Assembly (NCBI RefSeq): GCF_022557175.1
Contig: NZ_CP092915.1
Span: forward strand, 6,510,001-6,574,000
Reading direction: 5' to 3'
DNA length: 64,000 nucleotides
Origin: Mycolicibacterium sp. YH-1
GTDB taxonomy: Bacteria > Actinomycetota > Actinomycetes > Mycobacteriales > Mycobacteriaceae
The position numbers were made by a program, and so were the translations under genes. The notes below the pieces were generated by a model. That model ran no database searches. It was not told the origin of the DNA and worked only from the letters and a program-made list of their open reading frames with translations. Shown one piece after another: positions 8,530 to 16,862 of the stretch. Each line of letters starts with the position of its first letter. The first letter of the stretch is position 1.

Positions 8530-10065
8530 GTGAACGCGCATTTACAGGCCGCGCACTGGATCTACCTAATCGGAATCGTGCTGATCCTGGTGACCATGAT
8601 GATGCGGAGAAGCATCGTCGTCCCGGCGGTGCTCGCCACCTTCCTGACAGCAGCGATCTATCTCCACAGCTTCACCGGCGGCCTGGCTGCCATCTTCAAC
8701 GCCAGCCTCACCGCTGCCAGGGATCTCTTCAGCGTCTTCCTGATCATTGCTGTCATCGTCGCGATGTTCGGCTCGCTACGCGTGCTCGGTGCCGACAAGC
8801 GGATGGTCGCGCCGTTCCGGAAAGTCATGCGAACCAGCACATCGAGCTTCATCGTCCTGGCATTGGTCACGTATGTAATCTCGCTCTTCTTTTTCCCCAC
8901 CCCCGCGGTACCTCTCGTCGGCGCCGTGCTCATCCCCGTCGCGATCAGGGCGGGCTTATCCCCCATATCCGTCGGTATGGTGATCGCCATCGCCGGTCAG
9001 GGCATGGCCCTCTCCTCGGACTACATCATCAAGGTCGCTCCTGGCATCTCCGCCAAAGCGGCCGGCGTTGAGGTCGACGCGGTCGCCAATAGAGCACTGG
9101 TGCTGTCGCTTATCGTGGGCGTCACCGCGCTGTTGATCACCTACGTCACACAGCGAAAGACGTGGAAACAGCCTTCCGAGGAGCTCCTCACGGCCTGGGA
9201 GAACAAGGCCGATGCCCCGCAGGCGCCGCAGCCCGACGGCACAAGCGACATCCCCGCGGACGGCGGCGCAGCAGGGGCCGGCTCCAGCAGCGCAAGTGGC
9301 GTCGCGGTACTCACCGCTGCGGAGGTGCGGAGTTCGGAGGCTACAGAATTGTCTCAGCGCCGCAAGGCGCGGAGCTTCGCGATCCTCGTCCCCGTTGTGT
9401 ACTTGATCTTCGTGATCTACCTGATCTTGGGAAAAGTCACCGACTGGGTGCCGGCCATCGTTGGCGCCGACGCATCAGCGATGATCGGCGGCATCGCCAT
9501 CCTGATCCTGTTCGCCGCGTCGGCTGTTCACGATCGCACCAAGTTTCTCGAGGACACCGGCGACCACATCACCGATGGCTTTCTATTCGTCTTCAAAGCG
9601 ATGGGCGTGGTCATCCCGATCGCCGGCTTCTTCTACCTCGGAAATCAGTCATTCTCCGGCCCCATCCTCGCCCTCGGAGAAGGTGTCACCGGTCCGGCAC
9701 TGCTGTTCGATCTGATCGAGTCGGCGCAACAACACCTGCCCACCAACGCCATCGTGATCTCGTTCGCGATCCTCCTCGTCGGCCTGGTCGCCGGCCTCGA
9801 GGGCTCTGGATTCACTGGCCTGCCACTGACCGGATCCCTTGCTGGCGCACTGGCCCCCGCTGTGCACATGGATCCCGCCACCCTTGCAGCCGTCGGACAG
9901 ATTGGCAGCATCTGGTCGGGCGGCGGAACACTGGTCGCGTGGTCGTCGCTGGTCGCCGTGGCAGGCTTCGCGCGGGTCCCGGTTATGGACCTCGCTCGCA
10001 AGTGCTTCATCCCCGTGATGACGGGCCTGGTGCTTTGTGCGATGTTTGCCGCGCTGGTGCTGTGA
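8530..10065 (+). CDS. multi-pass membrane permease (ion-transporter/GntP-like superfamily)
   Basis: Protein of 511 aa with about 12 membrane segments in two halves, separated by a hydrophilic linker rich in Ala, Pro, Gly and Ser (about residues 205-265). Helix-break segments such as FFFPTPAVPLVG and QIGSIWSGGGTLVAW resemble the re-entrant loops of GntP/DcuC/NhaC-type secondary carriers. I cannot place it in a named family. I use the GTG at 8530 because GAGG sits at the right distance and the protein then begins directly before TM1. It precedes the porin and the diiron-oxidase operon on the same strand and could be the substrate importer of that pathway. Confidence 0.7.
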   Translation: MNAHLQAAHWIYLIGIVLILVTMMMRRSIVVPAVLATFLTAAIYLHSFTGGLAAIFNASLTAARDLFSVFLIIAVIVAMFGSLRVLGADKRMVAPFRKVMRTSTSSFIVLALVTYVISLFFFPTPAVPLVGAVLIPVAIRAGLSPISVGMVIAIAGQGMALSSDYIIKVAPGISAKAAGVEVDAVANRALVLSLIVGVTALLITYVTQRKTWKQPSEELLTAWENKADAPQAPQPDGTSDIPADGGAAGAGSSSASGVAVLTAAEVRSSEATELSQRRKARSFAILVPVVYLIFVIYLILGKVTDWVPAIVGADASAMIGGIAILILFAASAVHDRTKFLEDTGDHITDGFLFVFKAMGVVIPIAGFFYLGNQSFSGPILALGEGVTGPALLFDLIESAQQHLPTNAIVISFAILLVGLVAGLEGSGFTGLPLTGSLAGALAPAVHMDPATLAAVGQIGSIWSGGGTLVAWSSLVAVAGFARVPVMDLARKCFIPVMTGLVLCAMFAALVL

Positions 10066-10434
10066 GAGCCGGAACCCCACACATCGGGAGCCACATCAGC
10101 GACTACGAAGACCGCTGCACGGTCCCTCGGCGGCCAGGTCCGATCTCGACCCGTTGAAACCGCTGCCGCCGCCTGAACGCCGGTTCAGATGAGCGGACCT
10201 CCAGCGGCATGTGCATCACACGCACCACCACCCACCACCCACCACATCGTCAAAGGCGTTCAGCCATGCCCGAATACCCGCGGTTACCAGATCGGCGACC
10301 GCCCCACCTTGCACTCGGCGCTGGCCAGTGCCCGACCCGAGGCACCATCACCAAAACCCAATGGGACAAACCAATTAACCCTCCCCGAACGATCAACACG
10401 ACCCGCAACTAGCCCTGGAAGCAAAGGAAACCAC
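10066..10434. other. intergenic region before the porin gene
   Basis: About 369 bp. It contains a short CA-rich run (10218-10246, repeats of CCACCACC) and otherwise no recognisable gene, operator or RNA. The porin promoter is presumably here, with AAAGGAAAC as ribosome site just before the ATG. Confidence 0.4.
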
Positions 10435-11070
10435 ATGAGATTAGTCAATCGGATGCTGGCCGTAGTCACCGCCGCCAGCGCGGCCGTGCTCCTCAGCGTA
10501 GGCACCTCACATGCCGGTCTGGACAATGAGCTGAGCCTGGTCGATGGCAAGGACCGCACGTTGACGGTCCAGCAGTGGGACACCTTCCTCAACGGTGTGT
10601 TCCCGCTCGACCGCAACCGCCTGACTCGTGAGTGGTTCCACTCCGGCTCCGCCAAGTACATCGTGGCCGGCCCCGGTGCCGATGAGTTCGAGGGCACCCT
10701 GGAGCTGGGCTACCAGATCGGCTTCCCCTGGTCGCTGGGCGTTGGTATCAACTTCTCCTACACGACCCCCAACATCCTGATCGACGATGGTGACTTCACC
10801 GGTCCTCCGTTCGGTTTGGACTCGGTTGTCACCCCGAACCTGTTCCCGGGTGTGTCGATCAGCGCCGACCTCGGTAACGGGCCGGGCATCCAGGAGGTCG
10901 CGACCTTCTCCGTCGACGTCAAGGGCGCCGCTGGCAAAGTGGCGGTGTCCAACGCTCACGGCACCGTCACCGGTGCTGCCGGTGGCGTGCTGCTGCGTCC
11001 GTTCGCTCGCCTGATCTCGTCCACCGGCGACAGCGTCACCACCTACGGCGAGCCCTGGAACATGAACTAA
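10435..11070 (+). CDS. mspA: MspA-type outer-membrane porin
   Basis: Octameric beta-barrel porin of the mycobacterial outer membrane, for uptake of small hydrophilic solutes. The precursor is 211 aa with a signal peptide ending SVGTSHA before the mature GLDNELSLVDGKDRT. As I recall MspA, the mature protein differs at only a handful of positions (for example HSGSAKY for HSGRAKY), and the constriction Asp pair in NILIDDGD is kept. The ATG at 10435 follows AAAGGAAACCAC. It could equally be the MspB, C or D paralogue. Its place between the permease and the diiron-oxidase operon suggests the porin serves substrate entry here, but no shared operator was seen. Confidence 0.93.
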   Translation: MRLVNRMLAVVTAASAAVLLSVGTSHAGLDNELSLVDGKDRTLTVQQWDTFLNGVFPLDRNRLTREWFHSGSAKYIVAGPGADEFEGTLELGYQIGFPWSLGVGINFSYTTPNILIDDGDFTGPPFGLDSVVTPNLFPGVSISADLGNGPGIQEVATFSVDVKGAAGKVAVSNAHGTVTGAAGGVLLRPFARLISSTGDSVTTYGEPWNMN

Positions 11071-11373
11071 ACAGTGCTCGCGACAGCCCTCGACTCTGCG
11101 CGCGGTTGGGACAGTAGGTTGTCGCGGCGACCTGCACACGCGGCCGAACCGCCAGACTGGCGCACCTTGCACCATCGCCTCCAATTTGCAGTCGCACGCC
11201 CGCGCCGTCATCACCGCAGCTAACTCAATACGAGAGGTGCCGAAGGTCCAGCACCGCGTGCGGATCTCCGGGCTCGCGCGGGCGAAACCCCGTAACAAGG
11301 GTTGTGCCTGGAGCCAAATTGAATTACCGTGACGGTATACTTCACACAGTATCCCTCCTATGAAAGGAGTGCC
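11071..11373. other. intergenic region before the diiron-oxidase operon
   Basis: About 303 bp. The 3' part carries the GntR-type operator (11333-11352) and the ribosome site GAAAGGAG. No gene or strong terminator hairpin was seen in the rest. Confidence 0.45.
11333..11352. promoter_or_regulatory. GntR-type operator before the diiron-oxidase gene
   Basis: CGGTATACTTCA-CACAGTAT shares its first 12 bases with the palindrome at 8078-8089; the right arm is imperfect. It lies 21 bp before the start codon, where a bound repressor would block transcription. Confidence 0.6.
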
Positions 11374-12141
11374 ATGACGGCACTGTTGTCAGAACTCGAC
11401 TTCCGCACGGAACTCGAGAAGGCCATGACCGGCACAATGGCCAAGGACGCCTCGTTCAGTCGCGCATGGGCCACCGGCAAGCTGTCTCGAGCGCACTTCC
11501 GCCACTGGGCCGTCAACCACTATCACTACGTTGGCGCGTTCGCGGATTGCCTGGCCCTTATGTACGCCAACACTCCAGACACCTCCCGGTTCGCAAAGGA
11601 CTTCATCCTGCAGAACATGTACGAGGAGGAACTCAGCGATGATCGACATACCGACCTGCTGATCCGATTCGCTGAGACCTGCGGCGCCACAAGGGAAATG
11701 GTGATGGATCGTCGCAACACCATGCCCTACACGCGCGGCATGGCCGGCTGGCAGTACCAGCTGTCGGCCACGAAGCACTTCGCCGTGGCAACTGCGGGGA
11801 TGGTCGTCGGCCTCGAGTCGCAGGTACCCAGCATCTACCGCACGCAGTACCCGGCGCTGATCGATCCGGAGATCTATGGCTTCAGCGAGCACGATTGCGA
11901 ATTCTTCGATCTGCACATCACCTCCGACGAGGTGCATGGCGAGCGCGGTTTCCAGATCGTTCTGAAGTACGCCGACACACCGGAACTGCAGCAGGAGTGC
12001 ATCGAGGTCGTTCGCGAGGCGGCCGATATGCGTTTCAACTACACCAAGGCCCTCTACGAGGCCTACGTCAAACCGGATCTCGGCGAGTGGGTGGAAGAAG
12101 TCCCGGCAGCCAGCACCGGCAGCCTCGTCAGCGCTCAATAA
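11374..12141 (+). CDS. TenA-fold haem-oxygenase-like diiron oxidase (HDO)
   Basis: Protein of 255 aa with the all-helical TenA/PqqC fold. It shows the complete ligand set of haem-oxygenase-like diiron oxidases: E85-x6-H92 (EELSDDRH), E148 (GLESQVP) and H181-x3-D185-x2-H188 (HITSDEVH). The spacing is almost identical to that I recall for chlamydial CADD (E81, H88, E142, H174, D178, H181). The thiaminase Cys of TenA is not present; Glu148 occupies that region. I therefore expect an O2-activating dinuclear iron (or Fe/Mn) oxidase, not a thiaminase. It is the first gene of an operon supplying a ferredoxin, a Rieske protein and an FMN/NAD reductase, and no other terminal oxygenase is present. The substrate is unknown; amine or amino-acid oxidation or fragmentation is my best guess. 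RBS GAAAGGAG precedes the ATG. Confidence 0.85.
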   Translation: MTALLSELDFRTELEKAMTGTMAKDASFSRAWATGKLSRAHFRHWAVNHYHYVGAFADCLALMYANTPDTSRFAKDFILQNMYEEELSDDRHTDLLIRFAETCGATREMVMDRRNTMPYTRGMAGWQYQLSATKHFAVATAGMVVGLESQVPSIYRTQYPALIDPEIYGFSEHDCEFFDLHITSDEVHGERGFQIVLKYADTPELQQECIEVVREAADMRFNYTKALYEAYVKPDLGEWVEEVPAASTGSLVSAQ

Positions 12142-12173
12142 CTACTCAGCAACAAACAGGGAACCAGCTCCTG

Positions 12174-12536
12174 ATGCCTAAGATCAGATTCCAGACCGCC
12201 GATATGTCCGAGGATTTCCCGGACGGCACTGATGTCAATGTCCTACGGTTTGCCATTCGTCACGACGTCCCACTTCCTTGGCGTTGCGGCAGCGGTAAGT
12301 GCGGCACCGACCGGATCCATATCGTCGAGGGCGGTGAGAACCTCGACGCCCCGCGACGGAGGGAACGCGAGCGTCTCGGCCCTCTGCTCGACGAGGGTTA
12401 TCGGCTGGCTTGCCAAACCTACGCGTGCGGTGACGTGACGGTCACTTGGGATCCTGAGCAGAAGGGCCTGGACGAGGACAGCGAGCAGTACGCCAAGCTC
12501 AAAGCTCGCTGGCTCGCCAAGGCGGACAATCAATGA
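12174..12536 (+). CDS. plant-type 2Fe-2S ferredoxin with Asp at the third ligand position
   Basis: Protein of 120 aa with a beta-grasp ferredoxin fold. The cluster loop is C38-GSGK-C43-GT-D46, where the family normally has C-x4-C-x2-C, so the third Cys is Asp. The fourth ligand region is LAC80QTYAC85GDV, with C80 at the usual place and an extra C85. The codons are clear (TGC, TGC, GAC), so no simple frameshift explains it. The cluster could be ligated by three Cys and Asp, could use C85, or could be more labile. It overlaps the Rieske gene by 4 bp (ATGA) and probably passes electrons from the reductase to the diiron oxidase. Confidence 0.8.
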   Translation: MPKIRFQTADMSEDFPDGTDVNVLRFAIRHDVPLPWRCGSGKCGTDRIHIVEGGENLDAPRRRERERLGPLLDEGYRLACQTYACGDVTVTWDPEQKGLDEDSEQYAKLKARWLAKADNQ

Positions 12537-12874
12537 CCGACAACGCACTCTCGGGTGCCGGAGTGGTCGTGTGTTCCGCGTCAGAGCTGGAGAAGCAGGG
12601 CCGAGTGGTTGCCGTCGTCGACGGAGTCGAGATCGTCGTCTCCTGGAACGACGGCAACCCCGGGGCTCTGACGAATGCCTGCGTGCACCGCGGTCGCAAG
12701 CTCGCCGAGGGATTCTTCCTCAAGGGCCGGCTGGTGTGTCCGGGACACCAGTGGTCCTTTGACGCAGTCACCGGCTACTGCAAGGAGCGGGAGAAATACC
12801 AACCCGCACACCGTGTGGAAGTGGTGGACGACAAGGTGACGGTACACGTGACTGTAGATGCTCATGCGCAATAG
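12533..12874 (+). CDS. small Rieske 2Fe-2S ferredoxin
   Basis: Stand-alone Rieske protein of 113 aa. Both ligand motifs are intact: ACVHRGRKLAEG (C-x-H) and VCPGHQWSFD (C-x2-H). This is the size and layout of ferredoxin components of dioxygenase systems (BphF/CarAc type). No Rieske oxygenase alpha subunit is nearby, so its partner is most likely the diiron oxidase two genes upstream. It overlaps the ferredoxin gene upstream by 4 bp and the RidA gene downstream by 17 bp. Confidence 0.88.
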   Translation: MTDNALSGAGVVVCSASELEKQGRVVAVVDGVEIVVSWNDGNPGALTNACVHRGRKLAEGFFLKGRLVCPGHQWSFDAVTGYCKEREKYQPAHRVEVVDDKVTVHVTVDAHAQ

Positions 12875-13379
12875 AAGCGACCTTGGGGAGGTGCCCGGTC
12901 TGCCGACAGGCTGGACTCCGGCGAGTCCACCAGATGTGACCGTAGGCCTGAACTACTACTCGGCGCCAGTCGGGCAGTATGTGAAGGTTCGCAGGCACAA
13001 CGATCTTCTCTTCGTGTCAGGCCACTCACCTGTGCGGCCTGACGGCACAAGAGTCGTGGGGAAGGTCGGCCCCGGCGCAATGACCATCGATGAGGCCAGG
13101 GAAGCGGCTGAACTGGTGGCGCTGGGATTGCTGTCCACCATCCAGGCCGAACTCGGGTCACTGGACAGCGTTGCCTCTGTGCTGAAGATCTTCGGAATGG
13201 TCAACTCCACCAACGGCTTCAACGAGGCACCTGCGGTAATCGACGGCTGCTCGCTGACTTTGGGGCGCCTGCTGGGCGAGCGGGCATCGGCCCATGCCCG
13301 CACGGCCATCTGTGTCGCCGAGTTGCCCTTCGACATCCCTGTCGAAATCGACGCCGTCGTCGCGGTCACCGGAAGCTGA
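12858..13379 (+). CDS. RidA/YjgF-YER057c-UK114 family protein
   Basis: Protein of 173 aa. The C-terminal block ARTAICVAELPFDIPVEIDAVV keeps the Arg (R148) that binds the carboxylate of imine substrates in RidA, and the glutamate of the VEI strand. RidA proteins hydrolyse reactive enamines/imines such as 2-aminoacrylate to oxoacids and ammonia. The N-terminus is about 30 residues longer than canonical RidA. In this operon it suggests that the diiron oxidase or a later step makes an imine. A second ATG two codons downstream is an alternative start. Confidence 0.82.
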   Translation: MLMRNRSDLGEVPGLPTGWTPASPPDVTVGLNYYSAPVGQYVKVRRHNDLLFVSGHSPVRPDGTRVVGKVGPGAMTIDEAREAAELVALGLLSTIQAELGSLDSVASVLKIFGMVNSTNGFNEAPAVIDGCSLTLGRLLGERASAHARTAICVAELPFDIPVEIDAVVAVTGS

Positions 13380-13459
13380 CCATCCCCAGCCGTGAACGGC
13401 ATCGGCGACACGATCCGTCGGATCATTCGCTACATCTCATCGAGTTCAGGAGTTTCGCC

Positions 13460-14878
13460 GTGACCAGCACCAGCATCGACGTTCCCGAGGTGCATCAGTA
13501 CATCTCGGGTAAACCCGTCCGTGCCACGGGCGCTCGGATGTCGCTTGTCAATCCGTCCGACAGCGCCGATGTCCTCGCCGTCATCCACGGAGCCACCGCT
13601 CTAGAGATTGGCAACGCCTATGCGACAGCGCAACAAGCGCAGATCGCGTGGGCTGCCCGGCCGCCTGCAGACCGGGCCGAAATCCTGCGCGCCGCCGCCG
13701 CCGCCTTCCGAAGCCGGGCCACCGAGCTGGGGAAGCTGATCTCGCGCGAGATGGGTAAACCGGTTGCTGAGGGCATCGCTGAAGTCACCAAGGGCGCCAA
13801 CGTCTTCGACTTCTACGCCTCGAGTGGCTACCGGCTGACGGGACACACCTACCACACCGACACCGGCGACGACGTCTCCGTTCTCCGCGAACCCCTGGGA
13901 GTGGTCGCGCTGGTCACCCCATGGAACTTCCCATTCACCCTGCCCGCCCGCAAGATCGGTGCAGCGATCGGCGTCGGCAACGCAGCCATTGTCAAGCCCG
14001 CGCCGGGGGGCGTAATGCTGGCTCTCGAAATGGCCGCCGTCCTGCACGAGGTCGGAGTGCCCGCCGGGGTCTGCAATGTCATCTTCGGCGAGATACCAGA
14101 GATTGAGTCGGCCCTGTTCCAAGATCCCCGGCTTGCCGCGGTGAGCATGACCGGCTCGTACCGAAGCGCTGCGATGATCCACCGGGCGTTGCCTGTCCAC
14201 GTTCCACTGCAGGCCGAGCTGGGAGGGAAGAACTCTCTCCTGATATGGGCCGATGCCGACCTCGACCTCGCAGTGCGGCTCATAATCTCCTCGTCATTCG
14301 TCAACAACGGCCAGGTCTGCACCTCGACCGGACGCCTGCTACTGCATCGCGACATCGCTGACGCGATCATCGAGAGACTTTCGGCAACACTGCACGAAAT
14401 GCCACGCCAAGAACGGGGAACGCTGGCCAATGCCGCTGCCACCGCTGGTGTCCACGCCGCACTGCAAACCGCGAAACGCCTGGGCAATAGGGTGATCCGT
14501 GCGCCATGGGACGACGGATACACCGCGCCGACGCTGCTCGTTGACGCTACCGACGAAGCCCTGGTGACCGAGGAGATCTTTGGCCCGGTGGTGACGGTGG
14601 AGCGAGTCAAGACCCTCGAGGAGGCGATCTCGACGGCCAACTCCACCGAGTACGGCCTCACGGCCGGCATTGTCACTTCAGATATTACTGTGGCACAACG
14701 TTTCTGGAAGGGGGTCCGTGCCGGGACCGTCAAGGTGAACACCGCGCTGACAGGGTCGCCCTTCCACGTCCCCATGCAGGGCTTCAGCCACTCCGGCGCA
14801 GGTGCTGGCGAGGGCGGGACGGTCTCAGAGGAGTTCTTCACCCGCCGCAAGGCGATCTACCTCGGGAGCACGCAATGA
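13460..14878 (+). CDS. aldehyde dehydrogenase (benzaldehyde/vanillin dehydrogenase-like)
   Basis: NAD(P)-dependent aldehyde dehydrogenase of 472 aa. The coenzyme loop VTPWNFPF, catalytic E253 in AELGGKNS and C287 in NNGQVCTSTGR are all present. GTG start at 13460 after CAGGAGTTTCGCC. The 80-bp gap from RidA is the largest before the HbpS gene, but no terminator was seen. It probably oxidises the aldehyde made by the pathway of this operon. The closest subgroup from memory is that of aromatic aldehyde dehydrogenases, but substrate specificity cannot be read from the sequence. Confidence 0.88.
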   Translation: MTSTSIDVPEVHQYISGKPVRATGARMSLVNPSDSADVLAVIHGATALEIGNAYATAQQAQIAWAARPPADRAEILRAAAAAFRSRATELGKLISREMGKPVAEGIAEVTKGANVFDFYASSGYRLTGHTYHTDTGDDVSVLREPLGVVALVTPWNFPFTLPARKIGAAIGVGNAAIVKPAPGGVMLALEMAAVLHEVGVPAGVCNVIFGEIPEIESALFQDPRLAAVSMTGSYRSAAMIHRALPVHVPLQAELGGKNSLLIWADADLDLAVRLIISSSFVNNGQVCTSTGRLLLHRDIADAIIERLSATLHEMPRQERGTLANAAATAGVHAALQTAKRLGNRVIRAPWDDGYTAPTLLVDATDEALVTEEIFGPVVTVERVKTLEEAISTANSTEYGLTAGIVTSDITVAQRFWKGVRAGTVKVNTALTGSPFHVPMQGFSHSGAGAGEGGTVSEEFFTRRKAIYLGSTQ

Positions 14879-14955
14879 CCGACGCAGTCCAGAGACAGTA
14901 CACGCCCACAAAACGGCTCCAGCGTTAACACCCGTCACAATCGAGAGGAAATCCC

Positions 14956-15375
14956 TTGAGCAAGATCACGATCGCCGAGGCACGCGAGATCGTCGCCGAA
15001 GGACTGGCATCTGCCAACGAACAGGGCGTCGGGATGGCGATCGCCGTCGTCGACTACGCCGGCCAGCTGGTGGCCTTCGAACGTTCCGACGATGCACCCT
15101 GGATCGTCTCCGAGGTCGCATGGCGCAAAGCACGCACCGCAGCAGCTTTCGGCAAGGACACCGCCGATCGCGAGCAGGCCTGGGCGCAACGTCCCTTCTT
15201 CGCCCAGTCGGTGATCGCACTCGGCAACTTCGTTGTGGGCAAAGGTGCCGTGCCCCTGATCGACGGTGACGAGGTTGTGGGCGCAGTGGGCGCCAGCGGC
15301 GGAGTGCCCGATCAGGACCACATCGCGGCAGTCGCCGGTGCATCAGTATTCCGCACCACCGTCGCAACGCAGTGA
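14956..15375 (+). CDS. HbpS/GlcG-like protein (PduO C-terminal-type domain)
   Basis: Protein of 139 aa of the GlcG/HbpS family: ITIAEAREIVAEGLA, the strand GMAIAVVDYAGQLVAFERSD and the C-terminal VGAVGASGGVPDQDHIAA match the family. Members have been linked to haem, corrinoid or iron binding, and many sit in catabolic operons without known function. TTG start at 14956 after GAGAGGAAATCCC. It overlaps the following gamma-glutamyltransferase-like gene by 4 bp (GTGA). Confidence 0.8.
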   Translation: MSKITIAEAREIVAEGLASANEQGVGMAIAVVDYAGQLVAFERSDDAPWIVSEVAWRKARTAAAFGKDTADREQAWAQRPFFAQSVIALGNFVVGKGAVPLIDGDEVVGAVGASGGVPDQDHIAAVAGASVFRTTVATQ

Positions 15376-16862
15376 CAACGCCGAGGCCTGGCGCGGTTGC
15401 CTCAGGCCATCCACTGGCGACGAAGGCCGGACTCGACGCACTGGCCGCCGGCGGTTCAGCGGTGGACGCGGCCCTGTCAGCTGCATTCACACAATGGACT
15501 GTGAACAGCCCCATGTGCGGTCCAGGCGGCGAGATGCTGCTGATGGTCGTCAACGGTGAGCACGTCACCGTGTACGGGGGGTGGTCGCGGACGCCGTCGC
15601 GATTGCCCGCCCTAGACCCGATTCCCTACAGCGGGCCCGAGGTAGCGGTCGTCCCCGGCGCAATCCCGGCGGCTTATGCCGCCTGGAAGGACTACGGCGT
15701 GCTCTCATGGAGCCGCTTGTTCACCGGGGGCATCGAAGCGGCGGACAATGGGCACAAGGTCACCGATCAGATGGCGGCCAGCTACGCGTCCGTCGCTCGT
15801 AAACATCCGTCGACGCTGGGTGACTTCTTCGACCAACAGACCGTTCCCGTGGTTGGCGACACGGTCACCTCCGAGCGATTCGCCAGAACCCTCGCCCTGT
15901 TGGCCGTGGAGGGCCCGTCCGCGTTGCGCAGCGGCGGCCGCCTGGCTAAGGAGATCGTCAACGCATCCAAGGACGCAGGCGGCTACCTCACTATGGCCGA
16001 CCTGACAACGGCGGCCCCGCAGGTCTGCGAGGCACCGACTGTCGAGTTGGACGGCGGTCTCCGACTGAGCTTTCCCGGAGCACCGAGCCAAGCGCCCATG
16101 ATCGCCGAACTCCTTGAGGCGACGGATCCCCAGTACGCCGCGGAGTCAGCCGAATTCGTGACCGACGTGGCTCCCACCACCGAGGCTGCGCTCATCAGAC
16201 GTTGCGTGGCCGGCCTGAACGGAACTGCAACGGCCATCGCAGCCACCGGCAAGTGCGCTGCCGTCGCCGTGCACAGTTTGGCCGGAGTCCAATACGGCAC
16301 CGGTTGGATCGCCGGGAACACCGGTATCGCCCTTGGCAACCGGGTCGGCACTGCACACTCCACTCGGCCTGAGCTACCGGGTGCACACCTGCGGCCCGGT
16401 CAGCACCCGGCACACACCCTCAGCGCGGTATGGCTAAGGCACGGCAGCCGCTCCGCGCTCATCGCCACTCCGGGCGGCGATCGTCAGGTGCAGTGGTTGG
16501 CGCAGTGCGCGCAGCGATTCAGGCAGGGCCACGACATTGAGGACCTCGTGACCGAGCCTCGCTGGTTCGTGTGTCCGGAAGGCGATCGATTTGGAGTCCC
16601 GGGCGGCGTTGGCGCGCAATGGTTCTTGTTCGCAGAGCCCGGAGTTCCCTGGCGAGACCGCCGCGAGCTGGCTGGCTACGCTATCAAGTCGGTCGACTCG
16701 ATCGGCGGCGGCCTGCAGGCCGTCCAGCCCCGGCTGTCGGAGCAATGGTCTAGCGCGTCTGATCCGCGTGCCGGCGGGAGCGCAGCAACCTGGTGCCCTT
16801 CCAACGGTATCCGCACTGCACCGACACCGGCCGTCACAGGCCCAGGCGTGCACGATGCATAA
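15372..16862 (+). CDS. divergent gamma-glutamyltransferase-like Ntn hydrolase
   Basis: Protein of 496 aa with the gamma-glutamyltransferase layout: ASGHPLATKAGLDALAAGGSA at the N-terminus (residues 10-30), NSPMCGPGGEMLLMV, then the nucleophile region. Canonical enzymes self-cleave before a Thr in TTHxS; here the site reads NGT285ATAIA, so the Thr is kept but its neighbours are not. The serine-rich substrate loop (PPSSGG type) is also changed to PGAPSQAP. There is no signal peptide, so it is cytoplasmic, unlike GGT itself. It may be an amidase such as the oxamate amidohydrolase branch, or inactive. It overlaps its neighbours on both sides. Confidence 0.78.
   Translation: MTTPRPGAVASGHPLATKAGLDALAAGGSAVDAALSAAFTQWTVNSPMCGPGGEMLLMVVNGEHVTVYGGWSRTPSRLPALDPIPYSGPEVAVVPGAIPAAYAAWKDYGVLSWSRLFTGGIEAADNGHKVTDQMAASYASVARKHPSTLGDFFDQQTVPVVGDTVTSERFARTLALLAVEGPSALRSGGRLAKEIVNASKDAGGYLTMADLTTAAPQVCEAPTVELDGGLRLSFPGAPSQAPMIAELLEATDPQYAAESAEFVTDVAPTTEAALIRRCVAGLNGTATAIAATGKCAAVAVHSLAGVQYGTGWIAGNTGIALGNRVGTAHSTRPELPGAHLRPGQHPAHTLSAVWLRHGSRSALIATPGGDRQVQWLAQCAQRFRQGHDIEDLVTEPRWFVCPEGDRFGVPGGVGAQWFLFAEPGVPWRDRRELAGYAIKSVDSIGGGLQAVQPRLSEQWSSASDPRAGGSAATWCPSNGIRTAPTPAVTGPGVHDA

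Noticed and set aside
10218..10246. CA-rich tandem-like run as a repeat array
   Set aside because: Too short and irregular; no CRISPR-like spacing anywhere in the window.
11374..12141. Thiaminase II (TenA) in thiamine salvage
   Set aside because: No catalytic Cys, full diiron ligand set instead, and no thiamine genes nearby.
12174..12536. Frameshift as cause of the missing ferredoxin cysteine
   Set aside because: The frame continues cleanly with family-like sequence on both sides and the codon is GAC; a Cys would need two base changes.
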